Counted from the first letter of the stretch, positions 38,291-50,050 are shown. The stretch is DNA of 64,000 bases from Bidens hawaiensis (GCA_021521415.1 JAIQDT010001659.1:62001-126000), one strand, 5' to 3'. The notes: generated by a model not told the origin, from the sequence alone. Numbers and translations: made by a program.

Positions 38291-38314
38291 TATAAAAATT
38301 TCGTCCTCGAAATT

Positions 38315-38509
38315 TTACACGTCAACTACTTCCTTTTGAGGAAATAGGTGGGGGTATTTCTTCCGAAATTCATCCTTTCGTTCCCAAGTAAATTCTGGGC
38401 CTCGTTGCGAATTCCATCTAACTTTGACCAACGAGATCTTATTGTGTCTAAGTTGCTTGATCTTACCGTCCACTATTTCGATGGGCTCCTCTACGAAGTT
38501 GAGTCTATT
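38315..38509 (-). pseudogene. Chromodomain segment of gag-pol, out of frame
   Basis: Just past the gag-pol stop, a different minus-strand frame encodes [10 protein letters not shown], then HNKISLVKVRW and FTWERKDEFRKKYPHLF, ending with TAA at 38315. This is the usual chromodomain-containing tail of Tekay/CRM-type integrases, which guides integration to marked chromatin. A small indel near 38500-38510 separates it from gag-pol. Confidence 0.75.
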
Positions 38510-41500
38510 ATTTGAACACCCTCTAAGGGTAACACCGATGTCTCATCCGCCAGACATCTTTTCAAGTTTGACACATGAAACACGTTATGAACTGCACTTA
38601 GTTCCTCAGGCAGTTCTAGTCGGTAAGCTACCGGACCGATCTTTGCAGTGATGTTGAATGGTCCAATGTATCTAGGGGCCAACTTCCCCGCCTTTCCAAA
38701 TCTGACCACTCCTTTCCAGGGTGATACTTTCAAATATACCTTTTCACCCTTCTCAAATGACAACGGTTTTCGACGGGTATCGGCATAACTCTTCTGCCGA
38801 TCCCGCGCGGCTTTCAGGTTGTTCTTAATTTCAAGAATCTTGCTGGTCGTCTCCTGGACCAGATCCGATCTAATGACCTGCGAGTCACCCACTTCAGACC
38901 AGCAAAGTGGTGATCGGCACTTCCGCCCATACAATGCTTCATAAGGTGCTGCCTTTATACTGCTATGGTAACTGTTATTATAGGAAAATTCAACGAGTGG
39001 GAGATGTTGATCCCAATTTCCCTTAAAGTCCAGTACGCAGGCACGAAGCAAATCCTCCAAAGTTTGAATGGTCCTCTCAGACTGACCATCGGTCTGAGGG
39101 TGGTAAGCCGTGCTTAGGTCAATACGTGTTCCCAATGCTTCTTGAACAGCTTGCCAAAGTTTGGAGGTGAAATGGCTATCCCTATCGGAGATGATCGAGA
39201 TGGGGATGCCATGACGAGACACTATTTCATTTATATAAATTTGCGCGAGTCTCTCGGTGTTATAATTGTTTCTAATCGGAATAAAATGTGCCGATTTGGT
39301 TATTCTATCCACGATTACCCAAATTGCATCATTTCCCCGGGATGTCTTAGGGAGGTGTGTCACGAAATCCATTGTGATTTGCTCCCATTTCCATTCGGGA
39401 ATCTCCGGTTGTTGTAACATCCCCGAGGGTTTCTGGTGTTCCGCCTTAACCCTCGCACACGTCGTACACTTGCCGACGTAGGTGGCTATATCCTTTTTCA
39501 TACCCGGCCACCAGTAAAATTCTTTCACATCCTTGTACATTTTATCTGATCCCGGATGTATGGAATATTTCGATTTATGCGCTTCATCCATGATCAAATC
39601 ACGAAGGTCATGGAGGGTCGGGATCCAAATCCGATTTTTGAAATAGAGAATTTCGTCCACACGCTGTTCGAAATTCTTCTCATTCCCGTAAAGTCCTTCT
39701 TTATCCAATTGGTCCTCTTTCAACGCCTCGCGTTGAGCGACTCGAATCAAATCCGAAAGGCTCGATTGGACTACCATTCCCAACGCTCGCACGCGTAGTG
39801 GCTTAACTCGATCTTTCCTACTCAAGGCATCGGCTACAACGTTAGCCTTGCCGGGGTGATATCGGATGTCACAGTCATAGTCACTTAGTAACTCGACCCA
39901 CCTTCGTTGTCTCATATTCAGTTCTTTCTGATCGAATATGTGCTGCAAACTTTTATGATCAGTGAAGATGGTGCACTTTGTACCGTAGAGGTAGTGTCTC
40001 CAGATTTTAAGTGCAAAGATGACTGCTCCCAGTTCCAAGTCATGAGTAGTGTAGTTTTTCTCATGAACTTTCAACTGTCGAGACGCATAGGCTATGACCT
40101 TTTTATCTTGCATCAACACGCATCCTAACCCTTTACGGGAAGCGTCACAATATACAACAAATCCATCGTCTCCGTCGGGGAGACTTAAGATTGGCGCTTG
40201 GCACAATCTTTGTTTTAGCATTTGAAACGCCGTTTCCTGCTCTTCACCCCATTCATACTTCCGATCCTTTTGAGTCAGGAGGGTTAAAGGTTGGGCGATG
40301 CTGGAAAAGTTCTCTATAAATCGACGATAGTATCCAGCTAAGCCTAAGAATTGGCGGATTTCCTTTGGAGATTTAGGCGCTTGCCAACTCTTAATCGCTT
40401 CAACCTTACTCGGATCAACGTGTATTCCTTGATGGTTTATTACGTGACCGAGGAATTGCACCTCTTGTAACCAGAAGTTACACTTGGAGAATTTTGCATA
40501 TAACTTCTCCTGATTCAGGAGCTCTAGAACTAACTTTAAGTGTTGCTCGTGCTCTTCTTTACTCTTCGAGTATATCAAAATATCGTCAATAAATACAATG
40601 ACGAATTTGTCGAGGTAGGGTTTACAGACTCGGTTCATGAGATCCATGAACACCGCTGGCGCATTTGTTAGCCCAAAAGGCATAACTAAAAATTCGTAGT
40701 GGCCGTAGCGAGTCCGAAACGCGGTTTTTGGGATATCCTCCTCTTGAATTCTAACTTGGTGGTATCCCGATCTAAGATCAATTTTTGAGAAATAGCTCGC
40801 ACCTTGTAGTTGGTCGAACAAATCATCGATTCGGGGAAGAGGATACCTATTTTTGATGGTTAATTTGTTCAATTCCCTGTAGTCAATGCACATTCGAAGG
40901 CTTCCGTCCTTCTTTTTCACAAATAGTACAGGTGCACCCCACGGGGAATAACTGGGACGTATAAACCCCTTATCCAACAATTCCTGCAACTGGTTGGATA
41001 GTTCTTGCATCTCGGACGGTGCAAGTCTGTAAGGGGCCTTAGCAACAGGGCCGGCTTGAGGTAATAAGTCGATTCTAAATTCGACTTGTCGGGTTGGCGG
41101 TAATCCAGGAAGTTCTTCTGGGAAAACTTGTGGAAATTCGCGTACCACGGGAATATCGTCCACTCGTTTTTCCTCAGAATCAGTGGCCGTCAGGCTCGCT
41201 AGATACGCCACACATCCCTGACGCATATATTTTAGCGCCTTGAGGTGAGATATAAATGGCATCATATTGCCCGACTTATCACCCTGCACTAATACTTCTT
41301 CGTCATCCGACACCCGGATTTTGACGAGTTTCTTTTCACAATATATTTCTACCTTGTTGCGTGCTAACCAATCCATTCCCACTATCACATCAAAACTACC
41401 CAGTTCTACTGGTAACAAGTCAATCAGGAAGGATTGTTCGTTTAGAATGAAAGGACAATTCCGAACAATTTGATTGACTATCATGGTCTTACCGTTAGCA

Positions 41501-43008
41501 ACTTCTACGGTATAGGGTTCTATGGATTCACTAACCGGCATGTTTGCTAATGACAGGAATTTAATGGTGACGAAACTTCTATCAGCACCCGTATCAAATA
41601 ATACAGAAGCGTAATGGTCAGAAACAAGGAATGTACCTGTCACTACGCCGGGGTCCTGACGTGCTTCGCTCGTCCCTATCACGAAAGCTCGGCTTCTGGC
41701 CGGGTTGGACGACGATGCCTGACCCGCGGGTTGCCGCCCATTTCCTCCCTGGTTCAGCTTCGGACAGTTTTTCTTAAAGTGATCTGTGCTACCGCATTCG
41801 TAGCAAGCACGGCTGGTGGTCACCAATTGGTTTCCTTGTGGGTTTTGCTGTTGGGTTGGTTGGTTCCTAAATGATTGCGCACGGATAGGTTGCGGTTGAC
41901 GGTTCAGGTTGTTCAAGCTTGTCCTACATCTGGGTGCGTAGTGCCCAATCCGGCCACACCGGTGGCACACCACCTCTTTGCACACGCCACCATGGTGGTA
42001 ACCACATTTCCCACATTTAGGAAACGTTCCCCTCTGCGGTTCATGCCTTCCGCCCGAACTAGTCATGGCGTAGTTCTGGGCAGTGGGTCTAGCACGTTTA
42101 CCTTGCTGTTTCTCTCGGATCCTATTGTCATACGTACCTCGCTTTCCCCCAGCCGACTCTCCTGTCGCCTTTATCGATCCGCTCCTTAAGAAATCATACG
42201 TGACAATACCAGCCTGTGTCACTGCACCCTCATACGTCTGGTGCCCTCCCGCGTTAACTATACTCCTCACTACTGGAGTAAGTCCCCAAATATAACGTTC
42301 CACCCTCTTTGACTCTGGGGTGACCAACCACGGCACTAATCGTGACAGTTCATTAAACCGGTTGGTATATCCCAAGTGGTCCGCCCCATGCATCTCTAGG
42401 TTCCACAACTCATGTTCCAGTTTCTGCAATTCATTCTTTGGGCAGAAATGTTTCAAAACAAGATCCTTAAGCTCTGTCCAGGTCATGCGGTTTGTCGCCG
42501 CCTGACCTCGAGTCTGTACTATGGTGTTCCACCATGTCAAGGCATGGTCTGTGAACGTACAGGTGGCGTACTTAACGACACAATCCTCGGGACAGTTGCT
42601 GATATTCACCACTGACTCTATTTTCTCTAACCATTTCACTAACCCATTCGGTCCTTCCGATCCGTTAAACTCTAAAGGCTTGCATAACATAAAGTCCTTG
42701 ATCGAACAACCCCTGGATGGTCCAGTGCGGTTGGTCTCTACAGTAGGTATAGGGCCATTACTGTCGGTAGCGACCACCGTAGGCGGTGCGTCATTACTCG
42801 GAATCGTGTTATCGGTAGGTGGAGGATTAGCATTGTGTTCCCCGCCATTATTTATGGGCGTTTGATTGCTCGGAGGGGTTGGATTAGACGAATTATTAAT
42901 ACTGGCGGCGATGCGCGATACTATATCCGGTATCGCCGCCTCCAACTGTTGAGCAATCAAACGGCTCACATCTACTTCCGATATTTTCGTTGATCGTTTC
43001 GGTGACAT
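38491..43008 (-). CDS. gag-pol polyprotein of Tekay-like Gypsy element
   Basis: One uninterrupted frame of about 1505 codons from the ATG at 43008 ([12 protein letters not shown]); an in-frame ATG 13 codons upstream encodes an unlikely hydrophobic start. Approximate order: gag with ALTWWN and [14 protein letters not shown] (residues 100-270); CCHC knuckles [14 protein letters not shown] and [14 protein letters not shown] (340-420); aspartic protease with [11 protein letters not shown] (about 475); reverse transcriptase with CIDYREL and the catalytic FIDDILIY (about 700-830); RNase H with [13 protein letters not shown] (about 955); integrase with an HHCC zinc finger (HKSKYSIH ... CTTCARVK), then catalytic Asp in TMDFV, Asp in IISDRDSHF and Glu in [10 protein letters not shown] (1110-1320). 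It ends [12 protein letters not shown] and a short shifted tail with TAG. The products make virus-like particles, copy the RNA and integrate the cDNA. Every catalytic motif is present; only the chromodomain is lost to a frameshift. Confidence 0.95.
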   Translation of the reverse strand: MSPKRSTKISEVDVSRLIAQQLEAAIPDIVSRIAASINNSSNPTPPSNQTPINNGGEHNANPPPTDNTIPSNDAPPTVVATDSNGPIPTVETNRTGPSRGCSIKDFMLCKPLEFNGSEGPNGLVKWLEKIESVVNISNCPEDCVVKYATCTFTDHALTWWNTIVQTRGQAATNRMTWTELKDLVLKHFCPKNELQKLEHELWNLEMHGADHLGYTNRFNELSRLVPWLVTPESKRVERYIWGLTPVVRSIVNAGGHQTYEGAVTQAGIVTYDFLRSGSIKATGESAGGKRGTYDNRIREKQQGKRARPTAQNYAMTSSGGRHEPQRGTFPKCGKCGYHHGGVCKEVVCHRCGRIGHYAPRCRTSLNNLNRQPQPIRAQSFRNQPTQQQNPQGNQLVTTSRACYECGSTDHFKKNCPKLNQGGNGRQPAGQASSSNPARSRAFVIGTSEARQDPGVVTGTFLVSDHYASVLFDTGADRSFVTIKFLSLANMPVSESIEPYTVEVANGKTMIVNQIVRNCPFILNEQSFLIDLLPVELGSFDVIVGMDWLARNKVEIYCEKKLVKIRVSDDEEVLVQGDKSGNMMPFISHLKALKYMRQGCVAYLASLTATDSEEKRVDDIPVVREFPQVFPEELPGLPPTRQVEFRIDLLPQAGPVAKAPYRLAPSEMQELSNQLQELLDKGFIRPSYSPWGAPVLFVKKKDGSLRMCIDYRELNKLTIKNRYPLPRIDDLFDQLQGASYFSKIDLRSGYHQVRIQEEDIPKTAFRTRYGHYEFLVMPFGLTNAPAVFMDLMNRVCKPYLDKFVIVFIDDILIYSKSKEEHEQHLKLVLELLNQEKLYAKFSKCNFWLQEVQFLGHVINHQGIHVDPSKVEAIKSWQAPKSPKEIRQFLGLAGYYRRFIENFSSIAQPLTLLTQKDRKYEWGEEQETAFQMLKQRLCQAPILSLPDGDDGFVVYCDASRKGLGCVLMQDKKVIAYASRQLKVHEKNYTTHDLELGAVIFALKIWRHYLYGTKCTIFTDHKSLQHIFDQKELNMRQRRWVELLSDYDCDIRYHPGKANVVADALSRKDRVKPLRVRALGMVVQSSLSDLIRVAQREALKEDQLDKEGLYGNEKNFEQRVDEILYFKNRIWIPTLHDLRDLIMDEAHKSKYSIHPGSDKMYKDVKEFYWWPGMKKDIATYVGKCTTCARVKAEHQKPSGMLQQPEIPEWKWEQITMDFVTHLPKTSRGNDAIWVIVDRITKSAHFIPIRNNYNTERLAQIYINEIVSRHGIPISIISDRDSHFTSKLWQAVQEALGTRIDLSTAYHPQTDGQSERTIQTLEDLLRACVLDFKGNWDQHLPLVEFSYNNSYHSSIKAAPYEALYGRKCRSPLCWSEVGDSQVIRSDLVQETTSKILEIKNNLKAARDRQKSYADTRRKPLSFEKGEKVYLKVSPWKGVVRFGKAGKLAPRYIGPFNITAKIGPVAYRLELPEELSAVHNVFHVSNLKRCLADETSVLPLEGVQIIDSTS

Positions 43009-43374
43009 TCTACACAACATCAAGAAAACACATATAATTAATACCATTCCAAATCATGAAACACAAAACACATTCCATACATTAATAAACATTAGTACAT
43101 ATTACACAACATCCGTTTACATACTTCCCAGATATCATTACATAACTAAGTTTTAATACAATGGGCCTACGTTGGTATCATCCTCGACATAACCCGCAAT
43201 GGGTCAGTGCTTGAATGATACCCAAAAGTATCGATAATGATATGCCCTAAAAGAGACCCCCTATGGGCCAGTGGTTGTATCATAACTAAACAAGATTCAC
43301 TCCATGTTAGCATCACCACTAACTGCTCACATGGAGTATCAAAAAGCGGTTCAAGATTCTACCATCTAACACAT

Positions 43375-44001
43375 CTACACATGGTGGTAAACCAACCCCA
43401 CCAACACCGCCACCAGCACCACCAACACCGCCACCATAACCCGGATTCGGGTTTCCATCTGGCCGATCAACCAGTGGGAGTATGAGCACTCCCTCTTTAA
43501 CTGGTTAATAGCATACTGGTGGTCCAGTATGCTGTCCCCGAGGTATGCCCGCCTCTGTACCCCCACGACCAGGGCGGCAGAGTGCTCGTTCACCTGTTCG
43601 GTGAGAACACGTAGCCAAGCCGCCAAGTCCCGTTCCTGCCTCGGAAGACCCCACACAGGTAGGGTCGCAGGCTCGGGCTGGGGGCGGGAGGACTCGCCCC
43701 TATGGTAAGTGGATCTGGGTGGGGTAACGGTGGGCGGGACATACGGGGCACTGATCCGCGCCGTGAGGCGGGGACCGTGTCTGGGGGGAATCGGGGCGGT
43801 CTGTGGTGCGGGTGGTGTAGGAGATCTGGTAACCCTAGCAGGGGAGGGTAAACTAGCACTCCTAGCTGGGGTGGTCTGTCTAGAGGCACTATGACTAGCC
43901 TCTGAAGGCTCGGAGCTGGGTGCTAAACTTGGGCTTCCAGAGGCCCCGGAACTGACCTCTTCCGGGTCCTCTTCCGTCGACACACTAGGTGTTCTTGCCA
44001 T
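43375..44001 (-). CDS. Leader ORF of Tekay-like element, Pro/Ser-rich with hydrophobic C-terminus
   Basis: 208 codons in the same orientation as gag-pol, between the primer site and gag, starting at ATG 44001 in a favourable context (AAAAATGGC). I do not recognise the protein. Residues 1-110 are Ser/Pro/Thr/Arg-rich and probably disordered. Residues 115-185 have normal composition and may be helical (RQERDLAAWLRVLTEQ, ILDHQYAINQLKREC). The last 25 residues are strongly hydrophobic (VMVAVLVVLVAVLVGLVYHH) and look like a tail-anchor membrane segment, although they are encoded by a CACCAACACCGCC-type simple repeat and could arise by chance. 366 bp separate the stop from the gag ATG. A protein gene here is not part of the standard Tekay plan. 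Confidence 0.5.
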   Translation of the reverse strand: MARTPSVSTEEDPEEVSSGASGSPSLAPSSEPSEASHSASRQTTPARSASLPSPARVTRSPTPPAPQTAPIPPRHGPRLTARISAPYVPPTVTPPRSTYHRGESSRPQPEPATLPVWGLPRQERDLAAWLRVLTEQVNEHSAALVVGVQRRAYLGDSILDHQYAINQLKRECSYSHWLIGQMETRIRVMVAVLVVLVAVLVGLVYHHV

Positions 44002-44344
44002 TTTTACCTGCACACAAGTTAACAAACATATAGTCCCTTTCCATAGTGTAATTCATAATTAAATTAATCATGCACTTACTTATACAATTTTGCCACATAA
44101 TAATATTATTATACATTTACACATATGTTGCCAATTTTACCTATTTAAGTCCCCCGTGACTTCCCCTGAATTCCCTCGTGCAGACAAGTCTGTTATTATG
44201 TTCCGGACCATAATAACCCACTTGTCCAACCAAGTTCATCCCGATCTCGTCACTATATATTATTAGTTGATATTCAGATCCTATAATACTTGAGCTACTG
44301 GTTATATTTTAGGTATCTTTTTCAGACATCCTAATTCTTTATAA

Positions 44345-44362
44345 CCAATGGCTCTGATACCA
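44345..44362 (-). other. Primer binding site, initiator tRNA-Met
   Basis: The minus strand reads TGGTATCAGAGCCATTGG, five bases from the LTR start at 44368. The first twelve bases match the standard plant tRNA-iMet site exactly. Confidence 0.9.
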
Positions 44363-44367
44363 AGTTC

Positions 44368-47300
44368 TGTAACACCCCGTAACCGCAGCGGAAACGTACA
44401 CGGGATGCAACAGACACATCTGATATCAACAGCATTGCTTATAAAGAAAATACCACTACATTAATTTATAACATATTACATTGTTGCGAGTTTCATTACT
44501 GTCTAGGTGTTACACACATGTTTTACCGATAAGACATTAATATATATTCATTACAAAATACAGAGCAGCAAGCTTCCAACAGGTAGCACAGATAGTTAAG
44601 CACATATCAATCATTCCAACTTGGGCATACCTAGAAAGCATGTAAAGAAAACGGGTCAACTACGAATAGTTGGTGAGTTTCACTAATTTAAATAAACCAT
44701 AGATCAGTATAAAAATCATATGTTAATGATGAAATTATGCTAAGCCCGTAAGTGAAAACTCTATTAACCCAAAAACACATTAAATGACCCCTGGGGACAC
44801 TGTTAACCCAGAACATATCCAATAACCCCTGGGGACACTGTTAACCAAGTACATATCAAATAACCTCTGGGGACACTGTTAACCCAGAGCATATCAAATA
44901 CCCTCTGGGGACGCTGTTAACCCAGAACCATATCCAATAACCCCTGGGGACACTGTTAACCCAGAAACATATCCAATACCTTCTGGGAACACTGTTAACC
45001 CAGAAATATATCCAATAACCCTCTGGGAACTAAGTTACCCCAGAACAATTTCACCCGATAAACAAATTATCTATTCTATGCATCATACCATATATATATA
45101 TATAAATATACAAGTGTTTCCATACGATCGGTATGTACTTAGATAATTTAACACAAACATGCTTTCCGCCCCGGGAAAATATTAAAACAGTTCATTAAAA
45201 GGGGCTCGTGAAAACTCACCTTTTTGTGAGTCGGTGGGTAATACAATGAACAGCTACGTGCCTGGATCTGTAATATAATATCTAGTCGTTACTATATAAT
45301 TCCCGTAAATTAAATCTATGTCAATCGGCACGTCTGGGGACATTGTTAACCCAGTACTGTACTCGATCCGGGGACAATGTTAAACCCGTGACACTTCTAA
45401 GGACTCAGATTGTGACATTGCTTAGAGTCTGACGGTCAAGATTATCATTTTTATGATTTCCTTGATTTGCGTGCCTAGCACGGTTATCCGTCTTTAGTTT
45501 CAAAAATGAGTTTGGTCACACCCGACCCAAAAATGGTGTTTGGATGCTATTTTAGTTAAAGTGATGAAATTAGAGCTCGGTTTGACACCCCGTTTGGCCG
45601 CGGGGCCCGTTTCCGTCATTTAGGTGCCGGAAACAGTAAAATCGGGTAAAATTACCCAAATCATCCGAATTATTTTCGGATGATTTATTTTTACTTAATT
45701 TACTTAGATTTATGAAAATAGTCCATTTTTAAAGTTTTCGTGTACCAGTCAGCTCGTTTATGCGAACTTTGCCGGTTTACACGTTTTAAGCTTTAAATAT
45801 TTGTTTTTACGTTCTTTTTAGCACAAATAATTACCCGTTTAGTCTCGGGTCTTGAAATTTTGCACAAAACTTATTTTGACAGAAAGAAAATTTTACAAAA
45901 TTTTTCCAGATTTATTTTCTTATATTTACATTTATTTATCTATTTTTAAATCTTATTAAAACACTAAATATGTCAAAAATAACTTCCTGGAATTTTTCCA
46001 TATTTATTTTCCTATATTTACATTTATTTATCTATTTTTAAATCTTATTAAAACACTAAATATGTCAAAAATACCAAAACACTTTAGAAAAATCCCAAAT
46101 TTTTCTTGGATGATCTCTGTCATCCTCATAACTTCCTGGAATTTTTCCAGAATTTAAAACTCGTTTTTCAAGCCATTTTCACCCAAAACCGAGCTAGAAA
46201 GCCCTAGAACTCGTTTCACCGAAAAGCCTACTTAGACTTTTCCAACTGAGCTCAAATTTTGTGGGTGACTTTTATATGTTATAAAAAGCTTATCTTAAAT
46301 TTTCCAGAATTTTTCATCATGTTTAGCTATTTTTCACTATTTTTGGCCAAAACCGAGCATTAAATTCACCAAATATTCATCTTTTATCAAAAAATTACCA
46401 AAAATTCACAGATCTCATATTTTCATGTGTAGATCATCTCTGTGAAATTTCGTGACCCGACTCTAAGTACATGAAAATCTGTCCAAATCTCATATACACA
46501 CGAAAACCGAACTATCTTGTGTTTTCTAGCTTTAGATCGCAAGGATCTCGGTTTCTAGCCTTTGCTAGCCGCTAGATACAACACTTACAAGCACAATAAC
46601 ACTATACCAAGCAAACTATACCAACAATCAAACCATTTCTTTCATAGTGTCGGTTTTTATGTAAAAACAAAGGTTTTAACCGTAAAAATCCGTTCTCGAC
46701 TCTTTTTACTCATTTCTTGGACCAAGATCCCTTGTATAACATGTATACATCTCTTGATCATGCAAGAGTCGGTTTCATCTCGGGTTTTCACCCGTCTTTC
46801 ACATAGAAATTCATTTTTACAAGATTTCAACCGTAAAATTTTATTCTAAACACTTTTGACTAATTACTTGGATCAAGATCCTTTGTATAACTTGTATACA
46901 TCCCTTGATCACACGAGAATCGGTTTCATCTCGGGTTTTCACCCATTTTTCATATGAAAACCTCCTTTTCTCAAGATTATAGAGTTATAAACAAGAATCA
47001 AGCATCAAAACATGTATATACCTTGGAGATTTTGGTAGAAATCAAAGGAAATTGGATGAATGAAGATGAATGTTGAGAGGATTTGGAGTTGGATAATTTA
47101 GAAAAAAGAAAATGTGATGTGTGTGTGTGTGTAAAGGGGCCGGCCTAAAGGTGGTGTGGGGGGGGCCCCACAAGTTCAATATTAGCCACACATTTGGATT
47201 ACACAATCCGGATAATGTTGTGGATAGTCTGGTTCAGTTCGTTTCTCGTTTAAACTCGTAATTCGGCTTAAAACGAGCCTAAAATGGTCGTTTTTCGGGT

Positions 47301-47752
47301 TAAAATGAAATTTACATAAAACTGATTTAAAAACTTTAAAAACTTAACCCATGAACATCATATTATTAATAATTACGCATTTTTTTCGGCTTGATTGATC
47401 GTCTCTTGCTTGGTTTGGTGTTAAAGGTTTCGTTTAGCGTACCGACGTACCATTAAATCGAAATCCTTTTTATGTGCTATAATTCACCTATCCCGAAGCA
47501 TTAATACTTCGTAAATATCACTAAACATTATGTACATCGTCTATAATGTAATTCCCGATTCGTTCGGGTTTCAATAATCGTTCATTGGTTAATTGTAATT
47601 CCAATATGATTCACTATATAATCGAGTATGATTCGTACTATGAATCATATATACTCGTATATACGTACTATAACTCATATAATCAATATTTAAATGACAC
47701 GTAAATAGTATATACCGGCTAGGGTATACCTGGATTTGCCGGAATCGTTACA
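44368..47752 (-). repeat. 5' LTR of Tekay-like element
   Basis: 3385 bp, near-identical to 34977-38278. It is longer mainly because about 94 bp (around 45980-46070) is a tandem copy of adjacent LTR sequence. The seven hairpin units are at about 44783-45051. Confidence 0.95.
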
Positions 47753-47757
47753 GAAAC

Positions 47758-48507
47758 TGCGAGGAACGCAACCGAGAGGGCCACCAAGGCTGAAGCTGTT
47801 GCTGAGCCTCTGCGCGTGGAGAATGAAGAACTTAAAGCCAAATTAGAGGCTCTCCAGCAGGCTCATGATGCCTTGGCGATGGAGGACGCGAAGAAGCTTC
47901 AAGAGATCCTGGACCAGAGGGGCGTGCTAGACCACACTGAGCGGAAGCTAAAGGGCGTCGAAGAGGCTGCTGCAAAGGAAGTGTTGCTTGCCAACCTTAA
48001 TAAAAGTGAAGCCGAACGCGCCTGTACCCAAGCTCAAGCCGCCCTCCAAGAAGCTCTGGTTGCCAAGGAATGGCTTCTTCGAGAAGCGTTGTCTCAGGTA
48101 AGTCTAACTTCATGTCTTCACGCTTTCCTTATAAATAGAAAAGGTTCTGACACTTGTATATTTTCTTGTAGGTTGTGCATCGGGTCTTTGCTGAGACCTC
48201 TTATGATGATGCTATGAGCGCAGCCCTCAACGCTTCTCACGAGGATGGGGAAAAGGTCGGCTTCCTGCTTGGTCTAGGGTTCGTTGAGAAAGGCGTCCCG
48301 CCATCCAACTTCCCTTTGTACAATGTAGATACTGAAGCCATATATGACCAAGCAGTAAATCAATACGCCGCCTTCCCGCATCCGGTGGTGGAGAAGGTGA
48401 ATGAAATTCCTGCTGCTGATGATGGGCTAGCTATCCTTAAGGCTTTCCTTGAACTGCCACGTTCTACTGATGGGGCTGGTCCAAGTGGAAGTGGCCCTGA
48501 AGCTTGA
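47758..48507 (+). pseudogene. Antisense gene of Tat-like element, rest of exon 4 and exon 5
   Basis: This continues the coiled-coil exon directly after the second GAAAC duplication (ETARNATERATKAEAV, matching the left copy at position 1-60). The exon ends at 48097 (CAG/GTAAGT). The last exon runs 48172-48507 after a TTGTAG acceptor, ends ...GPSGSGPEA and stops with TGA. Exon 5 holds a compact segment (VVHRVFAETSYDDAMSAAL) and a PHPVVEKV motif. AT-rich sequence with GAAATATAAATC about 110 bp downstream may supply the poly(A) signal. The whole gene would encode roughly 920 residues if unbroken. Confidence 0.8.
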
Positions 48508-48720
48508 TCCTGAAGATCCCTTCCCGCTGCTAGGATAGATTTAGCTTGTATAGATTTCTTTTCTTGTAGGCGGGTAGTTACCCGGCCATTCTTGTAATGA
48601 ATACTTATGAAATATAAATCTTTGTGCGGGTAAGACCGCTACTTTCGTTGGGTTCCTTGCTTTGTAAACGTTGTATGACTTGCATACTTTAGTTTAAATT
48701 AGCAATTTTCCAAGTGTTTA

Positions 48721-49300
48721 GAATAAGTTAACCTTTGAACGTGGTAGATAGGTGTGAAGTTTTGCTTCCTCTTCCGTGATTGTGCGGGTAGGACCGTCAC
48801 TTGCACGTAGTAGGATGGCTAAACTTTACCATCTGACCTGCGTGTAGGTTTTCCTCATCTTTTGAGGATAAGTTAACCTTTGAACGTGGTAGATAGGTGT
48901 GAAGTTTTGCTTCCTCTTCCGTGATTGTGCGGGTAGGACCGTCACTTGCACGTAGTAGGATGGCTAAACTTTACCATCTGACCTGCGTGTAGGTTTTCCT
49001 CATCTTTTGAGGATAAGTTAACCTTTGAACGTGGTAGATAGGTGTGAAGTTTTGCTTCCTCTTCCGTGATTGTGCGGGTAGGACCGTCACTTGCACGTAG
49101 TAGGATGGCAAAACTTTACCATCTGACCTGCGTGTAGGTTTTCCTCATCCTTTGAGGATAAGTTAACCTTTGAACGTGGTAGATAGGTGTGAAGTTTTGC
49201 TTCCTCTTCCGTGATTGTGCGGGTAGGACCGTCACTTGCACGTAGTAGGATGGCAAAACTTTACCATCTGACCTGCGTGTAGGTTTTCCTCATCCTTTTG
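48721..49300. repeat. 145-bp tandem repeat, 4 copies
   Basis: ATAAGTTAACCTTTGAACG recurs at 48723, 48868, 49013 and 49158, exactly 145 bp apart and nearly identical. It lies between the 3' end of the antisense gene and the pol remnant. Confidence 0.95.
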
Positions 49301-49320
49301 TTAGAAATTCTGTTTTGAAC

Positions 49321-49773
49321 CGTTCGACGCGCGGTTGTCAATAGGTTAGTGTTCAGTTCCCTTTTTCATGATTCGTGCGGATAGACCGGCACTTTCATTT
49401 AATGGGATAACTGAACTTTTCCCCTTCAACTGACCTGCGTGAAGTTTTGTCGTTTTTTGGGTTTATGCGGGTTTTTGCCGCCTTCCCCACGCAACGACTC
49501 CACGTAATTATGCGGTGAAAACCGGCATATCCGTGTTGAATAAATTATCCGTTCGACGCACGGTTGTCAATAGGTTAGTGTTCAGTTCCCTTTTTCATGA
49601 TTCATGCGGATAGACCGGCACTTTCATTTAGTGGGATAACTGAACTTTTCCCCTTCGACTGACCTGCGTGAAGGTTTGTCGTTTTTTGGGTTTATGCGGG
49701 TTTTGCCGCCTTCCCCACGCGACGACTTTCCACGTATTTATGCGGTGAAAACCGGCATATCCGTGTTGATAGT
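49321..49773. repeat. About 229-bp tandem repeat, 2 copies
   Basis: CGTTCGACGC starts at 49321 and 49550. The units share a TGCGGATAGACCGGCACTTTC stretch with the look of the 145-bp unit (TGCGGGTAGGACCGTCACTT), so the two arrays may have a common origin. Confidence 0.9.
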
Positions 49774-49825
49774 TCATAAAAATGTAAAATCATCAGCGTC
49801 AATGTTTTGAGGAGAATCGTTTCCA

Positions 49826-50035
49826 TTAGAAGTGGCTCTTGGCCTTTTCTTTACAAATTTGGAATTGATTTACATGCAAACTGTGTAAATGAGCTCCCTT
49901 CCATGTTGTTGGGATGGGAGTGCCATCGAGCCGATACGCACCTGGTTCGGGATCTCGTTCTTTACGCAGCATGTAGTCTCCATATTGAAGCTGGAATTTT
50001 ATTCGTGTTTTCCCCAGCTGGGGTTCTACACGCAT
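49826..50035 (-). pseudogene. Remnant of integrase C-terminus
   Basis: The minus strand encodes LQYGDYMLRKER, then GAYRLDGTPIPTTW and HLHSLHV. These match the last conserved blocks of Gypsy/Tat integrase (GDYVLRK-type, then GAYRLE..DG..PRTWN..NL). The normal spacer between the two blocks is missing. Directly upstream is the end of gag, so a large deletion removed protease, RT, RNase H and the integrase core. Confidence 0.6.
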
Positions 50036-50050
50036 CAGCCTGCTCAGCGT

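Larger units (their letters stand above)
34977..47752 (-). mobile_element. Tekay/Del-like Gypsy chromovirus, nested in the antisense gene
   Basis: The LTRs at 34977-38278 and 44368-47752 begin TGTAACACCCCGTAACC and end GGAATCGTTACA. The target duplication GAAAC is perfect (34972-34976, 47753-47757). Minus-strand order: 5' LTR, tRNA-Met primer site, leader ORF, gag-pol, polypurine tract, 3' LTR. The long LTRs, single gag-pol frame and C-terminal chromodomain coding remnant fit the Tekay/Del clade. By eye the LTRs differ by roughly 16 substitutions over 3.3 kb plus a tandem duplication and small indels, so the insertion is young and later than its host element. Confidence 0.95.
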
